A stretch of 64,000 nt of DNA from Triglochin maritima (taxonomy: Eukaryota > Streptophyta > Magnoliopsida > Alismatales > Juncaginaceae): contig OY821775.1 in assembly GCA_963682175.1 (NCBI GenBank), positions 34,594,053-34,658,052 of the forward strand, written 5' to 3'. A program made the position numbers and the translations under genes. The stretch's first letter is position 1. Every line of letters begins with the position of its first letter. Below, piece by piece: positions 1 to 11,587 of the stretch. The notes beneath the pieces are model-generated. The model was not told the origin of the DNA, searched no databases, and was given only the letters and a program-made list of their open reading frames with translations.

Positions 1-1140
1 TTAAATGTCAATTATTATGAATTGAATGAGAAATCATTTTGTTCCTTGTTTATGTTATTCGTCTTTCAGAAGTGTTAAGGAAGAGACTCTTGGTCCTTAA
101 CCGTAGAGCTCTAAAAGATATTGGTTTACATAAAACAAAAGATATTCGCAATCATGGTAATTAACATGGGACATTAATTACCGAGTTAAGATTGTCCTGT
201 TGGTCATAGATCATTGTAGGTCTACAAGTGAGTGACAACACGGGTACACAAAAGAGGAAAATAGTACTTTTGTATACCGAATTGACCTAGCAAGTAAAAT
301 ATTATAGGAATGTGTTTCTGTGTCATTAATATTTTACTGTGTCCTTGGTCCTTTGATATGAGACTTATATCCGATCGGTTAAGGAGTTCTTAATTAGACT
401 AGTGTCTTGAGCTATCGATGAGTGTAGCGTAAAGGCATTAGTTGGTTAAGTACAACTTTCGTTGGAGAAGATAGTTAGTCAAAAGATTATCATTACCCCT
501 CTTAATTGAGTGATGATATTAGTGGGCCCCTTGATAAAGCAAAGTTATAATGTGCACAATGTGATTTGAGTTAAGTCACATATTTATAACTAGTTTAAAG
601 AGATCAAGAAATGAATACTAATACAAAGATGACACAATACTACTTTGTGTGTATTCTTAATATCATGAGGCAAGGGACGGACACTAGTGGTGCACTCCAT
701 CACTAAATGGATCGGGTTTTGGTTCAAGTGGAATTAAGACATCTAATAATTGGGAGCTATAATGTGTAGTTAGATACCGCTTATAGCTTGTGATATTAAG
801 CTCTTAATATCACTGCCAACTTAGTTTAGATCATCCCATAGGTCACACCGCAAAACTGGGAAACAAGAAATAGGGATGTTGAGTTCGTAAGATGTGTCGG
901 GTTTCATGTAGAAAATATGACACATGGGGTGAACAAGCAAAATCAAAATTATGTTGTGATTAATAACATAATTAGAATCTAAATTAAATTCATATGTGAT
1001 GTAAATATTATGGGGTGTAATGATTGATCATTACATAGGATAATATGTTACATAAGTTGTGAATTTACTACTAATCCCGAAATGTCAAATTTTGTAGGGG
1101 TTAAACCAAAATTTGACAAGTCTGCAGAACAGTGCTCAAA

Positions 1141-1369
1141 CGGTCGACCGGTTAGCAGTAAACGGTCGACCGATCGGGCACGGTCGACCGGACATGTCTC
1201 GACCGATAACAAGGAATTTTCATCTGTTCGAACGGTCGACCGAATATGATCGGTCGGTCGACCGAACATTGCGATGGTATAGTTCCTGTTACGAACGGTC
1301 GACCGAGTTATAGAACGGTCAACCGAAACTAGGTTCGAGCGGTCGACCGAACCTTGAAATGGTCGACCG
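1141..1369. repeat. Array of CGGTCGACCG palindromes in the U3 of Copia-1 5' LTR
   Basis: Perfect 10-bp palindromes start at 1141, 1163, 1181, 1233, 1255, 1296 and 1340, with one-base variants at 1316 (CGGTCAACCG) and 1360 (TGGTCGACCG). Spacers are 8-42 bp and unrelated. The position upstream of TATA suggests protein-binding dyads; that role is inference. Confidence 0.9.
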
Positions 1370-1549
1370 GTCCAGACGGTTTTGTGCAGAATTAACTTAA
1401 GAATTAATTAGATCGTGCATGGAATTGGTCCATAATTGATTTGATTCGTGGTTAATATTATTTATTATTAAATAATGGATGGTTAGATGGAATTTTGCAT
1501 GAGATCATGGGCAAGGGGTTGCACATGAATAGGTAATTTGGAGAGAGCT

Positions 1550-1557
1550 TATAAATA
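1550..1557 (+). promoter_or_regulatory. Probable TATA box of Copia-1 5' LTR
   Basis: TATAAATA in an AT-rich context, about 470 bp before the LTR end and downstream of the palindrome array. The same octamer is at 17490-17497 in the 3' LTR. Confidence 0.65.
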
Positions 1558-2020
1558 CAAGCTTATTTCATTACCCAATTAATTGAATTCATTATTTCTT
1601 GTGCAAAAATTCTCTCTCCATAATTCTCCACGAAAATCCCTTAATTCTTAAGTTTAGTTTTAGTTCTTAAGAGATCATCTTCTCAAGCGAATTAAAGAGG
1701 GGTTAGTAATTGGATTCTAAACCCTATTGGAGATTGAGAGACTAGCTTCCCTCTCTCCGATCTTGTTTAGAGTTTGGTGAATACTCGGAGACATCCGGCG
1801 CAGCGAGGAGCATCCCCAACATCTCCGAATCTTCAAGAAGATTTAGAGAACTTCTAGATATGAATTTCGGAGCCCATATTTGTTTTAATAATGTTTTGAA
1901 ACTAGATATTGAAACAAATTGATGCATGCATGAAATAAATTATAGAAAATTGAAAATTGATCCTTATTATACATAAAAATTCGAAAATACATATGTATAA
2001 TTAAACATAAAATCCTACAG

Positions 2021-2032
2021 TGGTATCAGAGC
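2021..2032 (+). other. Primer binding site, initiator tRNA-Met
   Basis: TGGTATCAGAGC, the canonical plant copia primer site complementary to the 3' end of initiator tRNA-Met, one base after the LTR terminal CA. Confidence 0.95.
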
Positions 2033-3488
2033 TTAGGGTTCAATTTTCTAATGATTTATGGCTGTAAACAAATCTAGTTTACCATCTTGGATTTAAACAA
2101 TTCGTTTTACCGGTTTTTCGGTCTTTAAATGTTTGTTCAAATAATTCTTTATAATAATTCGTTTTAAATGTTTTGAATGTTTAAAACATGTCATGTAATT
2201 ATTAGAATTATGATTTAGACATAAGTCTAACTTGCAATAATTTCTTTTTAAGTATAAACGATTATTTTGTAAGAGAATCAACAAAACCGAAAAACTGCGA
2301 TTCATCTTTCCATTGGAAATTGGATGGACAGTGGTTCATAATTAATTTTTGAACTATGGATGAATGAAAAATCTTTTTAATGGATTTCAAAATATTTTTC
2401 AAAGAATTGTTTGGGATTCTAGATGATTGATAAATTAGATTCTGTAGTTTATAGCAATTGCGTGCATGGATGCTTGAGTTGCTTTGCAGGATTGTGAGTT
2501 TATATGTTCCAAATCAGCAATTATGAATGTATGTAATCACTATTATACAGGGGCTTCTGTATGTAAAAGCCAAAATTCTCTCTCTTTCCGTCTTTTAGAT
2601 AGTTGCATTTGCATATGAGAGGTTTTTACATAGGACTTGCACTAGTCGGTTTTTTATCGAATGTGAGGAGCATGTTTATTTTCGGTAAAATCTACATCTC
2701 CGGTGGAAGAGGAAGTCGCCGCTGTAGCGCATTGGTCGAGGATCGAAGATCAGGGATCGAGGATCGAAGGGAACATATAAACTCACACGATGTGGATTGT
2801 GTGAATGTTTAATTTCTGTTTTTATCTTGCTATGCATGTGATGAATCTGTTGAATGTTAGGATGTGTATGATTAATAATATGCATGATAACCTAAAATTC
2901 TAAATCACATCTTAAATTGTCCAAACAAAAATTAAGAATAAATTTCCTTCTTATTTCATCCACTAGCAGCCATTGATCGAGGGATACTCTGCTCACCCTT
3001 AGCGGGAGATAGCTCCCTCCATCTTTGGGAATAGTGGGAGATATAATGGTTGTCTGTGGTTGTGCCACAATTAAATATATGAGGTGTGTTTCACCCTAGT
3101 GAACCCCAAGTATGTTTAGTTGTGAATACAATGGATAAACGTATCTCGTATCAAATGAAAATAAGTTTTCTTAACATTACCTAGAGCCCTCGCTCGGTTT
3201 TGGGAAAAAGTTTTCCTTACGAGGATAGGTCGTATTCCCTCATAATTAAACGACAAGAGTCACAAGAGTTTGAAGATGGTAAATGTTGCTAAAATTCAAA
3301 GTTTGATATTGTAATGTATTCGATAGCCCTTAGCTAGTCTATATTACGATTGATGGGATCTTGGATTGTTGCATTTATGGGCAAAATTTTTTATTTGCAA
3401 CATTTACATTTATATTCAATATATGTATGCATGTGTATAAAAACATAAAATTGGCATTAAAATCCTATATGATTTATTTTGTAGAAAA
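2033..3488 (+). other. Long untranslated leader of Copia-1
   Basis: About 1.45 kb between primer site and gag with only short scattered ORFs. A short tandem of GGATCGA-type units lies at about 2738-2770. No coding signal is evident; long leaders occur in some large plant copia elements. Confidence 0.6.
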
Positions 3489-4724
3489 ATGTCGAACATC
3501 CAACCTATCGTACGATCCATGATAGAAAAACACCCTTTAGCAAATGATGGCTCAAACTTCATTAGTTGGCAACTCAAACTCAACATCGTGTTAAAGTTTG
3601 AGAAACTATCTCACATTTTGGAAGGTCCAATCCCAAAGTGTAATGAGAGATTAACCGATGAAGAGAAAGAGGCAAAAGCCAAGTGGGAAGACCAAGAGAA
3701 CCAAGTTCACAGTTTTATGCTAGCATCCACGGGTGACTCGCTTCAGGCGAAATACTTGGATTCAAAACACAAGAAGACCATGGAGGCTTTATCAAAGATG
3801 TTCATGGATAGTGCCCAAAAGGAGCACTATAAGACCACCATCGCACTCACATGGTGCCATATGGCGGAGGGAACATCGGTATCTATGCATTTTCTCACGA
3901 TGCAAGGATACCTTGAGAAGTTGGCAAAGCTCTCTTCACCAATGCCCGAGGACATTGCTGAAGATATGATTCTTGGCTCTCTAGCCCCATCCTTTAAGGA
4001 CTTTGTGATGCACTACCACGTGCGTGAAAAAGGGGTGAGTCTTGAGGAGCTGCACAACGCTCTCAAAACTGCTGAAGTTGACATGGGCAAGGGTAGGGAC
4101 AAGCATGTCCTTGCCGTCCATGGGAGGAGCCAAAAGATTGGTAAAGGAAAGGGCAAATCTACCAAAAGTGGTTCAATCAAGAGTAAGGGAGTAGGAGGTG
4201 CTCGTGTGAGTGCCTCGAGGGGGAAATCTCAGAAATCTCCAACTCCGAATACGGAGTGCTTTCACTGCGGTGAAAAAGGACACATCCGGCCAAATTGCCC
4301 CAAGTACAAGGAAGACCTTGACAACGGAGTGATTGAACGTCGGCGCCCTAAAAAGGCCAAAGGTATATTTGTTATTGAAATAAATTTAGCCACCTCTGTC
4401 CAGGATTGGGTAATAGATACCGGATCTTGTGCTCACATAGTTTCTAATGTGCAGCTACTCATGGATAGGAAGGAACTCGTAAGGAGCGAGGTAGAATTGA
4501 AGGTCGGAAATGGTGCAAACGTGTCTGCGGTTGCACAAGGTTCTGTGGTGCTTCAATTATGTAGTGGTTTAAATTTATGTCTAAAGAATGTTTATTATGT
4601 ACCTTCGATTAGCAAGAATATTATTTCTGTATCATGTCTGGATATGGATAATTTTAATACAAATATTTCAAATTCTTGTTTGTCTATATCGAAGATGGTG
4701 TTTTCTATGCAAATGCGTTCATAA
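3489..4724 (+). CDS. Copia-1 gag with zinc knuckle and start of protease
   Basis: A 411-codon frame opening the gag-pol polyprotein. Residues 1-200 resemble the copia capsid domain (UBN2 type). A basic Lys/Ser/Gly-rich linker follows, then a CCHC zinc knuckle (Cys257, Cys260, His265, Cys270) expected to bind genomic RNA, and the aspartic protease active site Asp310-Thr311-Gly312. The start Met follows the leader and is the first in frame. The frame ends soon after the protease through a frameshift near 4670; integrase continues in another frame, so the last ~15 residues are shadow translation. Capsid, nucleocapsid and protease are otherwise open. Confidence 0.88.
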   Translation: MSNIQPIVRSMIEKHPLANDGSNFISWQLKLNIVLKFEKLSHILEGPIPKCNERLTDEEKEAKAKWEDQENQVHSFMLASTGDSLQAKYLDSKHKKTMEALSKMFMDSAQKEHYKTTIALTWCHMAEGTSVSMHFLTMQGYLEKLAKLSSPMPEDIAEDMILGSLAPSFKDFVMHYHVREKGVSLEELHNALKTAEVDMGKGRDKHVLAVHGRSQKIGKGKGKSTKSGSIKSKGVGGARVSASRGKSQKSPTPNTECFHCGEKGHIRPNCPKYKEDLDNGVIERRRPKKAKGIFVIEINLATSVQDWVIDTGSCAHIVSNVQLLMDRKELVRSEVELKVGNGANVSAVAQGSVVLQLCSGLNLCLKNVYYVPSISKNIISVSCLDMDNFNTNISNSCLSISKMVFSMQMRS

Positions 4725-6341
4725 GGAATGATCTCTATTTGCTTGAATTGGATAATAAACAAATCTTTAATATCAATAACAAAAGACTTAAGACCACTCA
4801 CGAGAATGATACTCTCTTGTGGCACTATCGTCTTGGTCACATAAATGAAAAGCGCATCAAGAAATTGCAAGAAGCTAACCTTCTTGGTCTACTTGATTTT
4901 AAATCATTGGAGACCTGCCAACCATGTCTAATGGGAAAAATGACCAAAAATCCTTTCAAGAAGAAAGGTCCAAGGGCGAATGGCTTGTTGGATTTGATAC
5001 ATTCCGATGTATGTGGTCCAATGTGTACTAGTGCACGAGATGGTTTCAGGTACTTCATTACGTTCACGGATGATTAAAGTCGTTATGGCTATGTTTATCT
5101 AATGAGAAACAAAAGTGAGACCTTTGAGAAGTTCAAAGAATTCAAGAATGAAGAAGAGAACCAACTCGACAAGAAAATCAAGTCTCTACGAACGGATCGT
5201 GGAGGTGAGTACTTAAGTGCCGAATTTGACTCATACCTAAAGGAGTTTGGTATTGTACCTCAACTCACCCCTCCCGGTACACCTCAGTGGAATGGGGTAT
5301 CCGAAAGGAGGAATAGGACATTGCTCGACATGGTTCGGTCAATGATGAGTCATGCGGAATTACCTCTTTACTTTTGGAGTTATGCACTACAAACTGCGGC
5401 TTACACACTAAATAATGTTCCATCCAAATCCGTGGAGAAAACTCCTTATGAGCTATGGAGTGGTAAAACACCTAAGCTCAATTTTCTCAAGATTTGGGGT
5501 TGTGAGGCTTACGTCAAGAAATTGATGTCGACCAAACTTCAACCAAAAACGGATAAGTGCTTCTTCATAGGTTATCCTCGTGAGACAAGAGGATACTAGT
5601 TTTGGCATATCACCTCCAATCGACTGATTGTAGAGAGGGATGCCACATTTCTGGAAAAGGAATTTCTAGACAGAGTAAAAAGTAGTGGGAGTAGGGTTGT
5701 GCTTGAGGAAACTCAAGATACTCTACAAGATCATGACACGAATGATGACGTTCAAGATCATGAAGGCCCAACCCAGATTCCTTTGGTTAGTGGGAGCGTG
5801 AGCGAGAGACCATCACAAGAAATTGTAAGAGAATCTCAATCATCCCCACCAAGTGTACGTTCAAGAGTTGAACGTGAACCCACTCCTCAAGAAATTGTGG
5901 AATAAGTTCGAGAGACACAAGAAGAACCAAAAGAACTTAGAAGGTCAACAAGGGAAAGGAAGAAACCCGATTTGTATCTGGGACTTCATGAAATCATGGT
6001 ACTAGATACCAATGATCCCTTGACCTTCCAAGAAGCAATGTAAAGGGAAGACTCCAAACTATGGCTTAAGACCATGGAATCCGAAATAGAATCCATGTAT
6101 GATAGTCAAGTATGGGACTTGGTTGACCTTCCTCAAGGGAAAAAGGCCATTCATAATAAATGGGTTTTTAAGAGGAAGATGGACATGGATGGGAACTGGA
6201 CAACCTACAAAGCGAGGCTTGTAGCGAAGGGTTTCACTCAAGTTCAAGGAATTGACTATGATGAAACTTTTTCACCGGTTGCCATGTTCAAGTCTATTCG
6301 GATCATGCTCGCTATTGCTGCATTTCATGATTATTAAATAT

Positions 6342-8343
6342 GGCAAATGGATGTCAAAACGGTGTTCCTTAATGGGAACTTGGAGGAGGATGTGTACATG
6401 GTACAACCTCAAGGTTTTGAAGATCCAAAGAATAGCGAGAAGGTATGCAAGCTCCAAAGATCCATCTATGGATTGAAGCAAGCATCAAGGAGTTGGAACA
6501 AACGCTTTGACGAGGAAGTGAAGAAGCTTCACTTCATTCAAAGTAAGGAAGAACCTTGTGTATACAAGAAGGTTAGTGGGAGCCATGTAGTATTTCTAAT
6601 CTTATAAGTCGATGACATATTGCTTATGCGCAATCATATTCCTTTGCTTGAGCAAACGAGAAGTTCATTGAAATCTGCATTTTTGATGAAAGACATGGGT
6701 GAGGCCCAATACATCTTGGGAATCAAGATATATCGAGATAGATCTCGCAGACTCATTGGCCTCAGTCAACGTGCATACATTGACAAGGTCTTGGAAAGGT
6801 TCAAGATGAACAACTCCAAAAAGGGCAGTGTGCCAATGAGTATGGGTGTGCAACTCAAGAAGTCTCAACCTACGCAATCACGTAAGGACTTAGAGTACAT
6901 GAAGGATGTCCCTTATGCTTCGGCAATTGGGTCGATCATGTACGCGATGACTTTCACAAGACCCGATGTCTCGTATGCTCTAAGCGTGACAAGTCGTCAT
7001 CAATCCAACGCAGGTCCTGAGCATTGGACTGCGGTCAAGAATATCCTGAAGTACCTTAACTGGACTAAGGATAAGATTCTTGTATATGGAGGAGAAAGGG
7101 AATTGATAGCTGAAGGTTACTCGAATGCGAGTTTCATAAGTGATCCAGACGATAGAAGGTCGCAATCAGGATACGTCTTCCTTCTGAATGGTGGAACTGT
7201 GAGTTGGCGTAGTTGGAAGTGATGGTTGTCACTGAAGCGAGCAAGGAAGGAGTGTGTATCAAGAAGTTCCGTGAAGAGCTTGGAGTAGTTCCCACGAGCG
7301 AGGGACCCATTGAGCTATTTTGCGATAATAGTGCATCTATCTGGCAAATGGATGTCAAAACGGTGTTCCTTAATGGGAACTTGGAGGAGGATGTGTACAT
7401 GGTACAACCTCAAGGTTTTGAAGATCCAAAGAATAGCGAGAAGGTATGCAAGCTCCAAAGATCCATCTATGGATTGAAGCAAGCATCAAGGAGTTGGAAC
7501 AAACGCTTTGACGAGGAAGTGAAGAAGCTTCACTTCATTCAAAGTAAGGAAGAACCTTGTGTATACAAGAAGGTTAGTGGGAGCCATGTAGTATTTCTAA
7601 TCTTATAAGTCGATGACATATTGCTTATGCGCAATCATATTCCTTTGCTTGAGCAAACGAGAAGTTCATTGAAATCTGCATTTTTGATGAAAGACATGGG
7701 TGAGGCCCAATACATCTTGGGAATCAAGATATATCGAGATAGATCTCGCAGACTCATTGGCCTCAGTCAACGTGCATACATTGACAAGGTCTTGGAAAGG
7801 TTCAAGATGAACAACTCCAAAAAGGGCAGTGTGCCAATGAGTATGGGTGTGCAACTCAAGAAGTCTCAACCTACGCAATCACGTAAGGACTTAGAGTACA
7901 TGAAGGATGTCCCTTATGCTTCGGCAATTGGGTCGATCATGTACGCGATGACTTTCACAAGACCCGATGTCTCGTATGCTCTAAGCGTGACAAGTCGTCA
8001 TCAATCCAACGCAGGTCCTGAGCATTGGACTGCGGTCAAGAATATCCTGAAGTACCTTAACTGGACTAAGGATAAGATTCTTGTATATGGAGGAGAAAGG
8101 GAATTGATAGCTGAAGGTTACTCGAATGCGAGTTTCATAAGTGATCCAGACGATAGAAGGTCGCAATCAGGATACGTCTTCCTTCTGAATGGTGGAACTG
8201 TGAGTTGGCGTAGTTGGAAGTGATGGTTGTCACTGAAGCGAGCAAGGAAGGAGTGTGTATCAAGAAGTTCCGTGAAGAGCTTGGAGTAGTTCCCACGAGC
8301 GAGGGACCCATTGAGCTATTTTGCGATAATAGTGCATCTATCT
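6342..8343 (+). repeat. Exact tandem duplication of 1001 bp inside copia pol
   Basis: 6342-7342 recurs as 7343-8343 (period 1001) and the two copies give identical translations. The junction joins RNase H (...GTGCATCTATCT) to reverse transcriptase (GGCAAATGGATG). The parental ends share the near-identical octamers TGGCAAAT and TCGCAAAT, so misaligned recombination is likely. Stops and the RNase H deletion are in both copies, so duplication came after those lesions. Confidence 0.95.
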
Positions 8344-8451
8344 CGCAAATCAAGGATCCTAGATCACACCACAAAGTGAAGTACATGGATCGTAAGTACT
8401 TCGTGACACGTGACCTCATCGACGAAGGCAAAAATAAATCTTTTATGGGTG

Positions 8452-8456
8452 GACAC
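8452..8456. repeat. Target site duplication GACAC (left)
   Basis: Matches 15753-15757 exactly and flanks Ath-1; 5 bp is the usual size for LTR elements. Confidence 0.93.
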
Positions 8457-8492
8457 TGATTGATCGTTTTATATTTAACCGCAAGTGCACGG

Positions 8493-8506
8493 CCGCGTTG
8501 AAGCGG
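8493..8506 (-). other. Conserved U5 mini-hairpin, CCGC-GTTGAA-GCGG on +
   Basis: 4-bp stem with a 6-nt loop, followed within 20 bp by a conserved CCGCAAGTGCAC block. Equivalents: 14235-14248, 18093-18106, the CGTC/GACG stem at 43350-43363, and 61819-61832. The stem sequence changes on both sides between families; see findings. Confidence 0.6.
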
Positions 8507-9450
8507 TGGCAAATACGGGTCGTCCACTGGGAGGTGTGTCGACACTTGGTTTGTGCGAAGGCTAGAGGTAAAGAAAGGGAAGAGAAGGGTCGGTTACACT
8601 AAACTACACTAAGATGCAAAAAGGAAATGAAGATAAGCAATAAACTAAGCCCCAAAGGGGGTAGAGAAATAATGTGAACATAAAGAAGTGTGTGTGTGTT
8701 CATTAAGCTCCTCACAACATGTAGTGCATGAAATCATAAAACGACATCCAACTTTGCCTCTACATGAATTAAGATAAGACTACATCATTAAAACATACAA
8801 GACAATAATTGGAATGAAGCTACATGAACTCAAGTATAAAGACTATACCCTACTATGCCTCTACATGAATTAAGATTTCACTACATCATTAAAACATACA
8901 AGACATTAGCTAAGGTAAAGGCAACAAGAGCACATACACTACAAATTGTGTTTCCAATATTAACTTCATCCATATCCTAACCTTATCATTCCCCATAAAA
9001 TAGGTCCACTAATCAAAGCATAAGCTAAGCTTCATTCAAGAGCATTAGCATATCAAAGATAAGAGTGAAAACCCATTAGATGGTTATGGAAATCACACAC
9101 TTAATACACTACATGATTATATCACATATTTCTCCACCCCCCAAATGGGGATGGAACTACTCACTACTCATTACACTAACTATATTAGCAAAAGAAAGCA
9201 TAATACTGAAATGAAAGTTAATTAAGAAGGCAAGAAGCATTAAAGAAACATAAAAGGAAAGGAAAGACTAAACAAACATGCACAAATTAAAAGACAAGAT
9301 TGAAAGAAACTAGAAGAATTATTTTATTAACAAATGACTCACATTGAAGGTAGCATTCATCTCCACCTTGAGTTTTTGCTTCAAGGCTCACTCCTTAGTA
9401 GAGAGAATGCCACCAAGCAATGGGTAATTACAATGGAAGGTGAAGAGTTC

Positions 9451-9458
9451 TATTTATA
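9451..9458 (-). promoter_or_regulatory. Probable TATA box of Ath-1 LTR
   Basis: TATAAATA on -, equivalent to 15219-15226. The dyads lie about 120 bp upstream. Confidence 0.6.
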
Positions 9459-9578
9459 AGCATGGAAAAAGCTAATCGGGGACAATCCCCCGATGTGGGA
9501 CTAAACCAATACCAAAAATAGACTAAGAATACACTAATACAAGCCCAGCACAAATCTTAGCGGATCTGGAGACATATG

Positions 9579-9617
9579 GACCGCCAATTAGCGGTCCAAG
9601 ACCGCCAATTGGCGGTC
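9579..9617. repeat. Paired dyads (GACCGCCAATTGGCGGTC type) in Ath-1 U3
   Basis: An imperfect 20-bp palindrome at 9579-9598 and a perfect 18-bp one at 9600-9617, about 120 bp upstream of TATA on -. Related pairs occur in the other Athila-type LTRs and in the leaders. Confidence 0.85.
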
Positions 9618-9985
9618 TATATGATCCAGATCGAGTTGGTTTTGGTTGTGGGCTTTCCTGGTGGTCTTTGTTGGTCTTTGATGCATCTACTTTGTTTATT
9701 GGAGCTCCGACCCGAATCGAATTGCCAAAATACTCCTCATGATGGTGTGGAGTTTCCTGTTTTTCTCTTAGGTCCTTAAGTCTTACGATCAGGTCCTTCT
9801 CCATTGCATCTTGGTCCTCAGGTCTCACAATTAAGTCCTTTTTCCTGCTTTTGGGTCCTTTCATGGCTCTTCTCTTCAAACCTCTTTATTCCTGAAAACT
9901 AAACATAAAACTCGTCACGTAGCATTGCTTAGGTGTAAGATAATGGATATAAGGTACAAATATAAGCATGAAATGATGTCAATCA

Positions 9986-11262
9986 AATACCCCCACACCT
10001 AAGTTTTTGCTAGTCCCGAGCAAAACAAAGAAAGAGAAAAGCAAACGAAAAACAAGAAATCCTAACTCACTTTCGTAGGAATCACAGTTGCACTTAGCAC
10101 GTGCAACAAGACGTTAAACCTCCTTGTTGCCAAGGAGGAGGAGTGTTGTCTCCTGAGGGTTTTCAACGGATATACCCACAAAATCCGAACAAGATGCATT
10201 ATTCAATCTAGACACTCGACTCGTTGGACATATTTTGTCGATCAATGGACGCGGTAATCCTACGGGCCGACTCTATATAGGTAATCAGTCCACACCTAGC
10301 CTAATAAACCATTCGTGCAAGTTAAATAAGAAATTAAGTGAAAAGACATGGACAACCTCAAGATCCTCAAATGATACAAAGTGTAAGGTCCATTAAGGTT
10401 CTTATTTGCATTACCATTTTTTTTTCTTTTTGTTTCTTTTCACATTTTTTTTTCTTTTTCTTTTTATTAGTTGGAGCTTCATTCTCCCAGGGTCAGGTTT
10501 CGTGCATCATTGCCCATGAGGACTTATACTATCACGTACACCTTTCCCCAAATCTCCACATAGGGCAATCCCTACCACCCGTGCAACGAAAGTTCGGTCG
10601 GCGCATCCCAAGTCAGATGACTCGAAAGCACCAGGCACAAAGTCCCCTCAGACCTACTTTCCCGAGTGATAGGAGCCGTGCGAGAAGAGAGAATACCTAC
10701 TCACTTATTTCTTATCTACACATGAACCAAAACCCCTACACTAATTTCTCACAACAGGATTTAGAGGGTCCTTGACTACAACAAACTTCCTTAAGTTAAC
10801 AGACACGAATTATTAACTCACTAGGTTCAGGGTGGACTTCATTAAATGCTTGAGCACTGAAACCCTATGATTACTCACCCCCAAGGGAAAACTGGGGTGC
10901 ATCCTAACAACTCGATAAATCCTAAAGTCACTGTACTAGATATCCTAATGCATCAAGTTCAAGACAAATTTGGGGGCTTTCTTTTTTACTTTGCCTCTCA
11001 ACGGTTTTGCACATGCTAAACACACGTAAAACCCACAAAACATTTTCTTTCGCAAACACATGAAGATTTTGAAAGAAATGTGGAAATTTTAAAGCATTAG
11101 GCAAGCAAAAGAAGACAAGTTACCCAAGGATCATGGCAAGCAGATATATCGATATTAAATGCAGCACACTAACATGACCCTAAAAATGCAAACAAAAGAA
11201 AGCAAAATCAAAAGAAAAGACTCAACTATGTACACACGTAAAACACCCCCCACACCTACTTC
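9986..11262 (-). other. Non-coding cassette between two polypurine tracts, Ath-1
   Basis: No supported gene on either strand. The LTR-proximal tract is at 9986-10002 (AATACCCCCACACCT on +), a second one at 11244-11256 (CACCCCCCACACCT). In between are hairpins (10087-10138), a T-rich run near 10415-10465 and palindrome ATATCGATAT at 11146. The same arrangement is at 28525-29775, 33640-34945 and 62961-64000. Confidence 0.75.
10087..10138 (-). other. Two adjacent conserved stem-loops near the polypurine tract
   Basis: GTTGCAC (10087-10093) pairs with GTGCAAC (10101-10107) around a 7-nt loop; CCTCCTTG (10119-10126) pairs with CAAGGAGG (10131-10138) around a 4-nt loop. The first is retained at 28642-28660 and 63056-63076, the second at 33790-33809. 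Confidence 0.55.
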
Positions 11263-11587
11263 ATGCATTGTCCTCAATGAATGTGAGCATGAAACTACAT
11301 GGATTTATGCATAAAAAAGGAAAGATCTCACCAACATGAAGTACACAGGAGAGTTCATGGCTATGTTGATGGACACAACACAAATTCCCTTAAAACCTGT
11401 GAGATGCTATGGAAGGGATACAAATACATGAAAGAATTGGGGCCCAAATACTCAAGGGTTGGGGCCCACAACAATCGATGCTCACTAAAGGAGTCTTTTA
11501 TTGAACTTTTTTTTATATAACTATGTACAAACATAAGTTCCCATCTTCATTTGTCAAAAGACATCAAATGGGAACCTCAAGAGTGGG
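11263..11587 (-). other. Untranslated stretch between terminal domain and second polypurine tract
   Basis: Contains the conserved block TGCATTGTCCTCAATGAATG at 11265-11284. No gene seen; a 73-codon + frame is treated as antisense chance. Confidence 0.5.

Larger units (their letters stand above)
1..2019 (+). repeat. Copia-1 5' LTR (first ~31 bp outside window)
   Basis: Collinear with 15951-17958 with scattered substitutions and small indels. It ends in CA at 2019, one base before the primer site. It holds an array of CGGTCGACCG palindromes (1141-1369) about 180-410 bp upstream of a TATA box at 1550. Two palindrome units present here are missing from the 3' LTR. Confidence 0.93.
4676..8459 (+). 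pseudogene. Copia-1 pol: integrase, reverse transcriptase, RNase H, broken
   Basis: One frame continues to 7222 through in-frame stops at 5075, 5597, 5903, 6041, 6335 and 6605. Integrase shows the HHCC zinc domain (HYRLGH then CQPC), the Asp of HSDVCGP, and a Glu in NGVSERRNRT; a stop follows FTDD. Reverse transcriptase shows WVFKRK, ARLVAKGF, DVKTVFLNG and SIYGLKQASR. The YVDD catalytic box reads stop-VDD because TAT became TAA. RNase H has lost the stretch around the usual TEAEY motif at about 7220, shifting the frame. The segment 6342-7342 is repeated at 7343-8343. The gene stops at the Athila insertion after 8451 and resumes at 15758. Not functional. Confidence 0.92.
8457..9985 (-). repeat. 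Ath-1 3' LTR (left)
   Basis: 1529 bp, nearly identical to 14199-15752. Read on -, it has paired dyads (9579-9617), a TATA box (9451-9458) and a U5 hairpin (8493-8506) close to its end. Confidence 0.93.

Noticed and set aside
1141..1369. Regularly repeated palindromes with unique spacers, superficially like a CRISPR array
   Set aside because: Repeats are only 10 bp, spacer lengths vary from 8 to 42 bp, and the array lies inside a plant LTR with TATA box and primer site.
4595..4870. 91-codon minus frame opposite copia integrase
   Set aside because: Shadow of the pol reading frame on +.
10338..10775. 145-codon + frame in the Ath-1 cassette
   Set aside because: Antisense to the element, crosses a T-rich run that gives a Phe-rich stretch, and is not kept as a frame in Ath-C or Ath-F.
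11299..11520. 73-codon + frame with a counterpart at 34983-35237
   Set aside because: The shared frame is expected from the close relationship of Ath-1 and Ath-D; in Ath-C the equivalent frame is stopped after four codons.
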